A DNA stretch of 64,000 nucleotides, taken from positions 795,010 to 859,009 of the forward strand of contig CAJGBI010000001.1 of NCBI GenBank assembly GCA_904424815.1, written 5' to 3'. The translations under genes and the position numbers were made by a program. Below, one piece after another: positions 26,592 through 35,336 of this stretch. The notes beneath the pieces were generated by a model. That model saw only the letters and a list, made by a program, of their open reading frames with translations, was not told the origin of the DNA and made no database searches. Each line of letters opens with the position of its first letter. Within the stretch, counting starts at the first letter, position 1. The DNA is from Puniceicoccaceae bacterium Marseille-Q1082. Its GTDB lineage: Bacteria; Verrucomicrobiota; Verrucomicrobiia; Opitutales; Intestinicryptomonadaceae.

Positions 26592-29128
26592 AGCTGTAAT
26601 TTTATTATTTGCATTAAAATAAGAGCAGAAAACAGCAAAGTTAATACACTTTTTTCTATGAAAATATGCAATATACAACACTTTTTACTGGGAATAAAAG
26701 AAGGATTATTTTAGAGAATCAACATTGCGGTTGAATTTTCCACGAAAATATTCTTTAATATTTTACCAGATTTGGCAGCGGAATAATTTTAATGATAACA
26801 GACTACCATTCACAGCTTTACGCAAACGAACTCACCCTGCGCGCTCCCATAGGGACAATAGAGCGAATCGCGGCCGCCCTCATGGGTTCGCGCATAGACT
26901 TGAATCCGCACCAGGTGGACGCCGCAGTATTTGCGTTTAAGTCGCCTTTTTCAAAAGGTGCGCTGCTTGCCGACGAAGTCGGGCTTGGCAAAACGATAGA
27001 AGCCGGGATTCTAATTGCGCAAAGGTGGGCGGAGAAGAAGCGCCGGATATTGATTATAGTGCCCGCGAATTTGCGCAAGCAGTGGATGATAGAGCTTGAG
27101 GAGAAGTTTGCGCTGCCGTCTGTAATTTTGGAGGCAAAAAGTTTTAATGACGCAATAAAGAGCGGCAATTTGAACCCTTTCGACACAGACAAAATCGTCA
27201 TAACCTCCTACACATTTGCCCGCAACAAAGAGGCATATCTTTCTAAAACACCGTGGGACTTGGCAGTAATCGACGAAGCCCACCGCCTGCGCAATGTTTA
27301 CAAGAGCGGCAACAAGATTGGCTCCGCAATAAAGCGCGCTCTTGTATCGGCGCCAAAGATACTGCTTACCGCCACACCCCTTCAAAATAATTTGATGGAG
27401 CTATACGGGCTTGTCGGGCTGATAGACGACCACATTTTTGGCGACGAAAAGAGCTTTCGCGAACTTTTTATCGCAAACGAAAGCGGATCGTCGTTTGCCG
27501 AGCTTCGCAAGCGCCTTCAAAACGTCTGCAAGCGCACGCTGAGAAAACAGGTTTTAAAGTACATAAAGTATACAAAGCGGCACGCCTACACGCAGAAGTT
27601 TGAATCTTCCAAAGCGGAAGACTTGCTTTATAACGAGGTTTCAGAATATTTGCGGCGCGAGACGCTCCAGGCCTTGCCCAACAGCAGGCGCAAGCTCATG
27701 ACCATGATATTGCGCAAGCTTTTGGCGTCGTCGAGCTACGCGATTGCGGGCACTCTTGAAAGTTTGATAACGCGCCTCGAGGACATGCTGAAGGCCGATT
27801 CCGCCCTGTACGGTAACATAAATATAGAAGACGACTTTGAGACGGCGAGCGAATATCAAAATTTTGACACCCTTCCAGAATCTTTAGATAGCGAAAGAGA
27901 TGACGACGCGGACGGCGAAAGCGAAGATGAAGATTCCGATTCCGACAAAGTACCCGCCCCTCTTACCGCGCAAGAGCGCAAGGCAATAGAGTCTGAAATT
28001 GCCGATTTAAAGACATACCTTTCGCACGCGCTTGCCATACGGGAAAACTCCAAGGGGAAGGCTTTGTTGATAGCCCTAAAAGAGGGGTTTAAAATGGCAA
28101 AAAGTTTTGGAGCAACGGAAAAGGCGGTTGTGTTTACTGAGTCGCGCCGCACGCAGCAGTATTTATGCGAGCTTCTTTCGGCAAACGGGTATAAAGATAA
28201 AATAATGCTCTTTAACGGCACGAATTCCGACCCCGAAAGCAAGCGTATATACGATAATTGGCGCGCAAATAACCCAAGCCGCATAACGGCGTCGAAAACG
28301 GCGGACATGCGCACAGCCCTTGTCGAGCATTTTCGGGACGATGCGCAAATTATGATAGCAACCGAAGCCGCCGCCGAGGGCATAAACTTGCAGTTCTGCT
28401 CGCTTGTGGTAAATTACGATCTTCCGTGGAATCCGCAGCGCATAGAACAGCGCATAGGACGCTGCCACCGCTACGGACAAAAGTACGACGTCGTGGTTGT
28501 AAATTTTTTGAATATAAATAACGAAGCCGATTGCAGAGTTTTTGATATTCTTGAAAAGAAGTTAAAATTGTTCGAAGGTGTTTTTGGCGCAAGCGACGAA
28601 GTTTTGGGAGCCATAGGCAACGGCGTCGACTTCGAGCGGCGCATTGCCCAAATATACCAGAATTGCCGTACTTCCTGCGACATTCAGCGCGAGTTCGATT
28701 TCATACAAGAAATGTTCGCTACCGAGATAGGCGAAAACATGCGCAGCGCCCGCCGCAAACTGATTGAGAATTTTGACGCCGAAGTTGCCGAGCGCCTGAA
28801 TGTTTTCCAAGAGGCGTCTTCCGAAACTATTGACAAAATGCAGGCTCTATTGTGGGCTCTCACACGGCACGAGCTCGACGGCACCGGCGCATTTTTCGAC
28901 GAGAAAAATCTAACATTTCAAATGTTTAATCCCCAAAACCGCGACGTTCCCGACAAAAAGCGGTACGCCATAAAATGGGTTGGCGACTATTGCGAACCCT
29001 ACGGCATCACCCACCCAATCGCCGAAAAGCTGATTTCCCGAGCCCTAAACCGCGACTTGCCCTACCGCGGCATACTTTTTGACTACGACAATACCCCCGG
29101 CAAAATAACGGCCTTGGAACAGCTACCC

Positions 29129-29136
29129 AAAAAGTC
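29129..29136. repeat. 8-bp target duplication, left of IS copy 2
   Basis: AAAAAGTC; the same 8 bp follows the IS at 30436-30443. Confidence 0.9.
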
Positions 29137-30435
29137 GGGTCAACACCAAAGGTTGTGGAATAGGTTGATTTTTTAGATTTGTCTTTCATAGTTTTACCCC
29201 GCATTCCACGAGGACTCTCAGTCTGTAATTTTCAAAGTTTCTGTATCCGTAGGCTCTGCGTTGTATTAATTTCATCTTGCGGTGGAAGCCCTCCGTTATT
29301 CCGTTATTTTTTGTAAATCTCCACATTCTTATTATCGGCGCAAACCATTCGCTTATCGTTTCCGCAAGCTTCCCAAACTCTGTCGGCGCTTCGTATTTCA
29401 TTATCTTCATCATTTCCTTTAACTTTCTTATGTTATCCCTGCATTGCTTTGCCGTCTGACTCTTTTTATTCAATAGCCCGCATAATCGCTCCTTAAATTC
29501 GTACGCAAGCTCTATTGCCGGATTTCCCCTAAAAAAGCTTTTAAGCCGCTCCATCTCTTGCGCTTTTAGCCTCTCTCTCCTTTTCCGCAAAGGATAAGTA
29601 ATCGATCTCTTCCACTTTACTTCTTCCTGCGCACTCTTGCAAAATTCCATAAAGTGGTGGAGCACTAATCGTATCACATGAAACCTATCCGCTACTATCT
29701 TCGCCCTCGGAAAACATCTCCTTACGATACTTCGATATCCGCTCGATAAATCCATGCACACTACCTTCACCTTCTCCCTGCCTTTGTACGACATTAGCGC
29801 GCCTGCTATATCGATATGCCTCTTCCCTTTAATAACATCGTATACCCTGTGGTGCGATAAGTCGGCTATCGTAGTCGCAAACTTGTAACCCTTGTGGATT
29901 GTGTGCTCGTCTATTCCTATAATTTCAGGACAAGGATAGTTGATTTGCTCTTTGAGCTTTTGCTCGTACCTACTGTGGATTGCCCGCTCAACCGTGCTTG
30001 CAGATATGCGGTAAATCCGGGCAATAGCCTTATTGCAAACGTTCCGAGCGTATTCACTTACGAGCCTGTTTTTGAACCTCTCCGAGTGACGAGCGTAAGG
30101 CCTTACTCCCTCAAGCCTTTCGCGAAAGACCCTTCCGCAATCGAGACACTTGTAACGCTTGCATTTTACCTTGTGATGATAAATAGCTCCGTTTTCAGAG
30201 ACGTGCTTAATATAACGCCGGTAGGAATCGTAATGTATCAAACGATGCGACCCGCATAAGCAGTCGGGTATACCCGACTGCTTATGCTCAACTTCCGCAA
30301 GCGAAAAGTCTTGACCAACTCTTACTGTCCTGAGTATCTTGTAACCCTTGATTAACACATTGGGCATTGTAGAACATTTTTTATTCTCTTTGCCCTCTTT
30401 TTTTTCCACCATTCCACAATCTTTGACGTAGAGCG
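29137..30435 (-). mobile_element. ISL3-family insertion sequence, copy 2 (1299 bp), inside helicase
   Basis: Ends are GGGTCAACACCAAAGGTTGTGGAAT on the left and, inverted, CGCTCTACGTCAAAGATTGTGGAAT on the right: imperfect terminal inverted repeats. Perfect 8-bp direct repeats AAAAAGTC flank it. The insertion therefore looks recent. Lengths of copies 3 and 5 are identical. Confidence 0.95.
29186..30412 (-). CDS. ISL3-family transposase, IS copy 2
   Basis: A 408-aa transposase with zinc finger, HTH and all DDE residues as in copy 1. The protein is identical to that of IS copy 5 (both have IYHHKVKCK and KRHIDIAGALMSYKGREKVKVV), so the two copies are closely related or recently transposed. It ends …VECGVKL. 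Confidence 0.96.
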   Translation of the reverse strand: MVEKKEGKENKKCSTMPNVLIKGYKILRTVRVGQDFSLAEVEHKQSGIPDCLCGSHRLIHYDSYRRYIKHVSENGAIYHHKVKCKRYKCLDCGRVFRERLEGVRPYARHSERFKNRLVSEYARNVCNKAIARIYRISASTVERAIHSRYEQKLKEQINYPCPEIIGIDEHTIHKGYKFATTIADLSHHRVYDVIKGKRHIDIAGALMSYKGREKVKVVCMDLSSGYRSIVRRCFPRAKIVADRFHVIRLVLHHFMEFCKSAQEEVKWKRSITYPLRKRRERLKAQEMERLKSFFRGNPAIELAYEFKERLCGLLNKKSQTAKQCRDNIRKLKEMMKIMKYEAPTEFGKLAETISEWFAPIIRMWRFTKNNGITEGFHRKMKLIQRRAYGYRNFENYRLRVLVECGVKL

Positions 30436-30443
30436 AAAAAGTC
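30436..30443. repeat. 8-bp target duplication, right of IS copy 2
   Basis: AAAAAGTC, identical to 29129-29136. Confidence 0.9.
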
Positions 30444-31189
30444 GGGCAAGCTCATGCTTTCAAAAGTCACCATTGGCGGCGATTCCGACCCCGAAGACCA
30501 CCTTGTAATTTCCTGCGTTGACGATTTGGGCAACACCATAGAGCAAGACACTGCCCGCCGCCTATTTAATCTCATCGCGCGCGCCTACGATATAAACGAA
30601 ACATTTATCCCCGGCAAATTGGAGGAAATTTTCGAGAGCCAAAAGGCGGAAATCTTGCGGCAAAACGCCCAAAATGCCGAAAAGGAATTCGACGCCGAAG
30701 TGGAAAAGTTGGAAAGTTGGAGCAACGACCGCAAAAACGCCCTCGAAATCAAACTGAAAGAGATGGACAAAAAGATACGGGAACTGAAAAAGACCTCCCG
30801 CCAACCACACACTCTTGAGGAAAAAATAGAACTTCAGCGGCAACAAAAAACGCTCGACACCGAGCGCATGAATATGCGCCGCAAACTATTTGAAGCCCAA
30901 GACGCAATAGACGCCGAACGCGATAAACTAATAAAAAATGCAGAAAAATCTTTGCAAAAACCCGTAAAATCAAAAATCATATTCGCAATAGACTGGAGAA
31001 TTGTTTAGATATTTATAAAAATTACTCTATATTATAAAAACTTAAGAAAAATTCGTTTCGAGAAACATATACATTAAATTTGGTACATCAGTAAAAAAGT
31101 TGATAGATATTATATGAAAAAAAGAGATCAAAAAAAGATCTGATTAGGATATTAAAATAAAAAACATGTTAGCAATATTAAGGAATAGA

Positions 31190-32347
31190 ATGAATAAAAA
31201 AATTATGTTTCTATTTGGGTCTGGTATATCATATTCTTCTGGTATGCCGAATGTTAATGAGATCACAAATTCTATTTTAAATGATAGCTGGAGAAAAGCA
31301 AAAAATGGCATATATTTCGAATCACCTGAAAAAAGTGAAGTGTTAGATGAACAAAAATTTTTGAAATTTGTCAAAAATGAAATCAAAAATTCTTTTTCAG
31401 ATACCAGATCGCCTTCACAACATATTACATATGAAGATCTATATTCAATATTGCAACAAATTGATGAGTCATTAGGTGGAATCAGTAACTGTGCAACATC
31501 AGCATTTTTGTACAATATTTATAGAAATGCAAGATATATATTGCCCAGACAAGATAATGAAAGACCGTATTCTTCTTGCCATCCCGATATGTTGTTTTAT
31601 TCTTCGAAAAACTTTATTTCTTGGGCAGTTGCTTCATTGTTAAAAAAAAGCAAGACAGTAGAAATACAGGGATTTAATCTATTTGATGAAATATCAAATT
31701 GTAGTGAAATTAGCGATATAGACATTTTTTCTTTAAACCACGATCTATTAATAGAGAGATACTTAAAAGATAGATTAGGAATGAATTTCAAATATCTCCT
31801 TGATGGAATTGAGATCTTTGATAATAAATATATTGATAGAACAAAGAAATTTCATTTATATAAACTTCATGGATCAATAAATTGGTTTACTGTCTTGGAC
31901 CAGGAAAAGAAAATATATAACATAATAAAGCCTAAAGATTATATAGGATTTTCTGGAATCGAATTATACAAAAACAAAACAAACTATAAATTGATTAATC
32001 CGGAACCTCAAATATTAACTGGAAGTACTGTAAAAGAACATATTTATTCTTTTGGAATCTATTTTTATATGTTCAATAAATTTCATAATTCATTAGACAA
32101 AAAAAATATTCTAATTGCTTCGGGATACGGATGGAATGATGCAGGAATAAATAGGCGCATACTGCATTGGTTACAATATTATCCTAATTCAAAGTTGATT
32201 CTTTTACATGATAGCAGAAATTCACCCATACCCGATTTTATTAATTTTCATATATGTTCTAATTGTCTTATGGAACATAAGTTTATCCACGTAAATAAGT
32301 GGTTTAAAGATTGCCATTTGGATGATATACTGGCATATATTCGTTAA
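31190..32347 (+). CDS. SIR2-like domain protein, candidate NAD-cleaving effector
   Basis: A 385-aa protein. Near the N-terminus MFLFGSGISYSSGMPNVNE is the SIR2 NAD-binding loop (GAGxSxxSGxP). SLNHDLLIERYL carries the conserved Asn-Asp pair, KLHGSINW the His-Gly, and IASGYGWNDAGINRRIL matches the late SIR2 block. The zinc-binding cysteines of deacetylase sirtuins are not obvious. Defence-associated SIR2 proteins (Thoeris ThsA, DSR, SIR2-HerA) deplete NAD+ on phage infection. ATG 31190 has AAGGA at good spacing; ATG 31166 has none. The gene is strikingly AT-rich compared with the helicase before it and the mod start 13 bp after it, so it looks inserted. The effector role is inference. Confidence 0.82.
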   Translation: MNKKIMFLFGSGISYSSGMPNVNEITNSILNDSWRKAKNGIYFESPEKSEVLDEQKFLKFVKNEIKNSFSDTRSPSQHITYEDLYSILQQIDESLGGISNCATSAFLYNIYRNARYILPRQDNERPYSSCHPDMLFYSSKNFISWAVASLLKKSKTVEIQGFNLFDEISNCSEISDIDIFSLNHDLLIERYLKDRLGMNFKYLLDGIEIFDNKYIDRTKKFHLYKLHGSINWFTVLDQEKKIYNIIKPKDYIGFSGIELYKNKTNYKLINPEPQILTGSTVKEHIYSFGIYFYMFNKFHNSLDKKNILIASGYGWNDAGINRRILHWLQYYPNSKLILLHDSRNSPIPDFINFHICSNCLMEHKFIHVNKWFKDCHLDDILAYIR

Positions 32348-32359
32348 AAATTTAATCAT

Positions 32360-34303
32360 ATGCAGAAGCAGAAGTTAGAATTGATGTGGGTGGGGAAGGA
32401 GAAGCGGGCGAAGTTGGAGCCGCGGATCCTTATTGAAGATCCTGAAAAAAGCTATCATGCGGATAAAAGAGTGTCGGATAACGATATTTTCGACAATATG
32501 CTCATTCATGGCGACAACCTCCTCGCCCTCAAAGCCCTCGAGCAAGATTATGCCGGCCGCGTAAAGTGCATCTACATCGACCCTCCTTACAATACCGGAA
32601 ACGCTTTTGAACACTACGACGACGGCCTCGAACACTCCATCTGGCTTTCCCTAATGCGCGAAAGAATTGATATTTTACATTCTTTATTAAGTAAGGAAGG
32701 AAGTATCTTTGTTCATCTAGATGACAATGAGTCAGATTACTTTAGGGTATTGATGGATGAAATTTTTGGAAGGAACAATTTTGTAAATAGGATAACCATA
32801 GATGCGAGATCTCCTTCTGCATTTAGTACAGTCAATCCTGGCGTATTCAAATCATCCGAATATATCATATGGTACGCAAAAGATAAGAGTTTTTTTGAGT
32901 CAAAATCATTGCGAGTAAAATCACCAAGAAGTGATGCCTATAAGATTTTCATATTGAATAGATATGACAATTACAAGAATTGGCGATTTACCACTCTAAA
33001 AAAAGCCTTCTTGATGAACTTAAATAATGGGAAGATCAAGATATTAAAAGACTTCATTGATGAGTTTAATAATCATGGAGACTTCCAAGATAATAAAGAG
33101 GTGGCAAATTTTATATCAGAGAGATTCTATTTTTCCAATATTATTGATATAAAGCGTATTTCGGATTCCATTTGGAATAAAATAAAAAAGAACAACTTAT
33201 CAAGTATCGATGATTTTATATTTGATATATTACTAGAGAAAACATCTAATCTGTATAGTGATAAGGATATAGATCGTTTTGTTTTTAATAATGCTTCTTC
33301 TGTTATAAGATTCACTGAAATTAGCGATGAAGGAGCAGGATCAGATATTGTTAGAGTCAAATATGATTCTAAAGAAAGACCAAATGAAATTTTTTGTGTA
33401 AATAGAAGTTCGCATGACGATGTATATATTGTAAATGGAACTCAAATTTCATTTTACAGTAAAAATGTAATTGAAATCGACGGGATTTTAACATCAACTA
33501 AACTGTTAACAAACGTATGGACTGACATATCCTGGGAAGGTATTGCAAAAGAAGGAAGTGTAAAGTTTAAAAAAGGGAAAAAGCCTGAACGTTTGATTGA
33601 GCGGGTTTTGACACTTGGGAGCAATCCTGGCGATTTGGTTTTGGACAGTTTCTTGGGCTCGGGGACTACGGCGGCTGTGGCGCATAAAATGGGGCGCAGG
33701 TGGATTGGCATTGAGTTGGGCGAGCATTGCGACACCCATTGTGTTCCGCGTCTAAAAAAGGTAATCGACGGCGAGGACGCGGGCGGCATTACAAAGTCGG
33801 CAAACTGGCGCGGCGGCGGAGGGTTCCGCTACTACAATTTGGCACCGAGCCTCGTAAAGTTCGACGAATGGGGCAACCCCGTAATCAACAAGGAATTTAA
33901 CGAGAACATGCTTGTGCGCGCGCTTTGCAAGGTGGAGGGCTTTAATTTTGACCCGAGCCCCGATGTCTATTGGAAGCAGGGCAAGTCTACCGAAAGCGAC
34001 TTTATCTATGTGACAACCCAGCATTTGACGGCGCAGATGCTGCAAAAGTTAAGCGACGATGTAGGGGAAAATTGCACGCTTTTGATATGTTGCGGCTCGT
34101 TTGACGGCAAGCGCGAAGCTTACAGCAATCTCACAATAAAGAAAATACCCAAAGCAATCCTCAAAAAGTGCGAGTGGAGCCACGACGACTATTCTCTGGA
34201 GATAAAGAATCTGCCTATGTCCCCCCGACCCGCAGCCCTCCCCGCCCTCCGCAAAAAATCCTTCAAAAAACAACAAGACAACAACCAATTAGAACTATTA
34301 TAA
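32360..34303 (+). CDS. mod: Type III restriction-modification methyltransferase (Mod), N6-adenine beta class
   Basis: A 647-aa DNA methyltransferase. Motif IV is CIYIDPPYNTGNAFEHYDDGLEHS (about residue 73), and motif I comes later as DLVLDSFLGSGTTAAVAHKMGRRWIGIELGEH (about 428). That order defines the beta class, which includes Mod subunits of type III systems. The target recognition domain lies between. Codons in the outer parts are GC-rich, but about 32660-33600 is strongly AT-rich, so the specificity region seems to come from another source. The gene is followed by RhuM and Res. Mod would set the recognition sequence for methylation and for restriction with Res. Confidence 0.95.
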   Translation: MQKQKLELMWVGKEKRAKLEPRILIEDPEKSYHADKRVSDNDIFDNMLIHGDNLLALKALEQDYAGRVKCIYIDPPYNTGNAFEHYDDGLEHSIWLSLMRERIDILHSLLSKEGSIFVHLDDNESDYFRVLMDEIFGRNNFVNRITIDARSPSAFSTVNPGVFKSSEYIIWYAKDKSFFESKSLRVKSPRSDAYKIFILNRYDNYKNWRFTTLKKAFLMNLNNGKIKILKDFIDEFNNHGDFQDNKEVANFISERFYFSNIIDIKRISDSIWNKIKKNNLSSIDDFIFDILLEKTSNLYSDKDIDRFVFNNASSVIRFTEISDEGAGSDIVRVKYDSKERPNEIFCVNRSSHDDVYIVNGTQISFYSKNVIEIDGILTSTKLLTNVWTDISWEGIAKEGSVKFKKGKKPERLIERVLTLGSNPGDLVLDSFLGSGTTAAVAHKMGRRWIGIELGEHCDTHCVPRLKKVIDGEDAGGITKSANWRGGGGFRYYNLAPSLVKFDEWGNPVINKEFNENMLVRALCKVEGFNFDPSPDVYWKQGKSTESDFIYVTTQHLTAQMLQKLSDDVGENCTLLICCGSFDGKREAYSNLTIKKIPKAILKKCEWSHDDYSLEIKNLPMSPRPAALPALRKKSFKKQQDNNQLELL

Positions 34304-34316
34304 AAGTTCTTATTAT

Positions 34317-35336
34317 ATGAGTGATGAAAATGTTATAATTTATAAAGCGCGCGACGGCAGAACAGAAATCGCTCTAACCAAGATAAGCGACAAAGTTTGG
34401 CTTTCTCAATCCGACATCGCAAAACTTTTTGGGACCTCCATTGCCAACATCAGCATGCACATCAAAAACATACTGAACGACAAGGAGTTGAACGAAAAAT
34501 CAGTTATTAAGGATTACTTAATAACTGCCTCTGACGGGAAGTGCTACTCTACTTTAATTTACTCTCTTGAAATGATACTCTCGATAGGATTTAGAGTAAG
34601 AAGTAAGCGCGCAGTGGAGTTTAGACAGTGGGCTCTTCGAAATCTTATAACATATTTGGAAAAGGGATTTTTAATAAATGAGGAACGTCTGAAAAATCCA
34701 AATATGTTTGGAGCATTGGACTATTTCGATGAACTGCTTGAAAAGATCCGAGACATTAGGGCATCGGAAAAAAGATTTTATCAAAAAGTTCGCGACTTAT
34801 TCTCGCTTAGCTATGGATATGACCCAAACGACAAAGCAACACAGATGTTTTTTGCAGAAGTGCAAAACAAATTGTTGTATGCAGTGACATTGCAAACTGC
34901 CGCCGAGATAATAGTCGCGCGAGCAGATCCCCAAAAACCCAATATGAATCTTACATCATGGAAAGGCTCTATTGTACGCAAGGGCGATATCTTAGTTGCA
35001 AAGAATTATTTAACAGCGGAAGAAATAGAGACTTTAAACCGTCTTGTAAACATATTCTTAGATTCTGCCGAGCTAAGAGTAAAGCGCCTGCAAACAATAA
35101 CAATGGATTATTGGAAGGAATCCGTTGACAGCCTTTTGGCTTTCAATGACTTCCCCATTTTAAAGGGCAGCGGCACTATAAGCCGAGACCATATGGAGGA
35201 AATCGTTAAAGAACGATATGAAGAATTTGACAAAAACAGGCGCATTCAAGAAGCCATCGCGGCCGATATAGAGGACATAAAAGAGCTTGAAGATTTAGAA
35301 AAAGAAATTTCTAAAAAGAAGAAGAAAAACAAATGA
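34317..35336 (+). CDS. RhuM-family (virulence RhuM/Fic-DOC-associated) protein
   Basis: A 339-aa protein of the RhuM family: IALTKISDKVWLSQSDIAKLFGTSIANISMHIKNIL is the DNA-binding-like N-terminus with a winged or ordinary HTH. YSLEMILSIGFRVRSKRAVEFRQWA is the signature block, and a charged helical C-terminus follows. It lies 13 bp after mod and overlaps res by 4 bp (ATGA), so it is translated with the restriction genes. RhuM proteins recur in type I and III restriction loci; their molecular job is not settled. It might regulate the operon or have an effector role. The last residues are Lys-rich. Confidence 0.85.
   Translation: MSDENVIIYKARDGRTEIALTKISDKVWLSQSDIAKLFGTSIANISMHIKNILNDKELNEKSVIKDYLITASDGKCYSTLIYSLEMILSIGFRVRSKRAVEFRQWALRNLITYLEKGFLINEERLKNPNMFGALDYFDELLEKIRDIRASEKRFYQKVRDLFSLSYGYDPNDKATQMFFAEVQNKLLYAVTLQTAAEIIVARADPQKPNMNLTSWKGSIVRKGDILVAKNYLTAEEIETLNRLVNIFLDSAELRVKRLQTITMDYWKESVDSLLAFNDFPILKGSGTISRDHMEEIVKERYEEFDKNRRIQEAIAADIEDIKELEDLEKEISKKKKKNK

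Larger units (their letters stand above)
26792..31008 (+). pseudogene. SNF2/HepA-type helicase of the defence locus, interrupted by IS copy 2
   Basis: Two frames (26792-29136 and 30444-31008) are halves of one gene split by the IS at 29137-30435. Removing the IS and one 8-bp target copy leaves 2910 nt, an uninterrupted 969-aa protein. Superfamily 2 motifs: LLADEVGLGKTIEAGIL (Walker A), VIDEAHRLRN (DEAH), LLTATPLQNNLMELYGL (III), ATEAAAEGINLQFC (V), NPQRIEQRIGRCHRYGQ (VI). The C-terminal 130 residues are charged coiled coil (KLESWSNDRKNALEIKLKEMDKKI). This domain layout resembles RapA/HepA helicases and DrmD of DISARM. As it stands, the first part would make a 794-aa product lacking the coiled coil. 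Confidence 0.88.

Noticed and set aside
29894-30259. A 121-aa frame repeated opposite every transposase copy
   Set aside because: It recurs only because the IS is repeated; it is antisense to the zinc-finger and DDE coding region and has no motif of its own.
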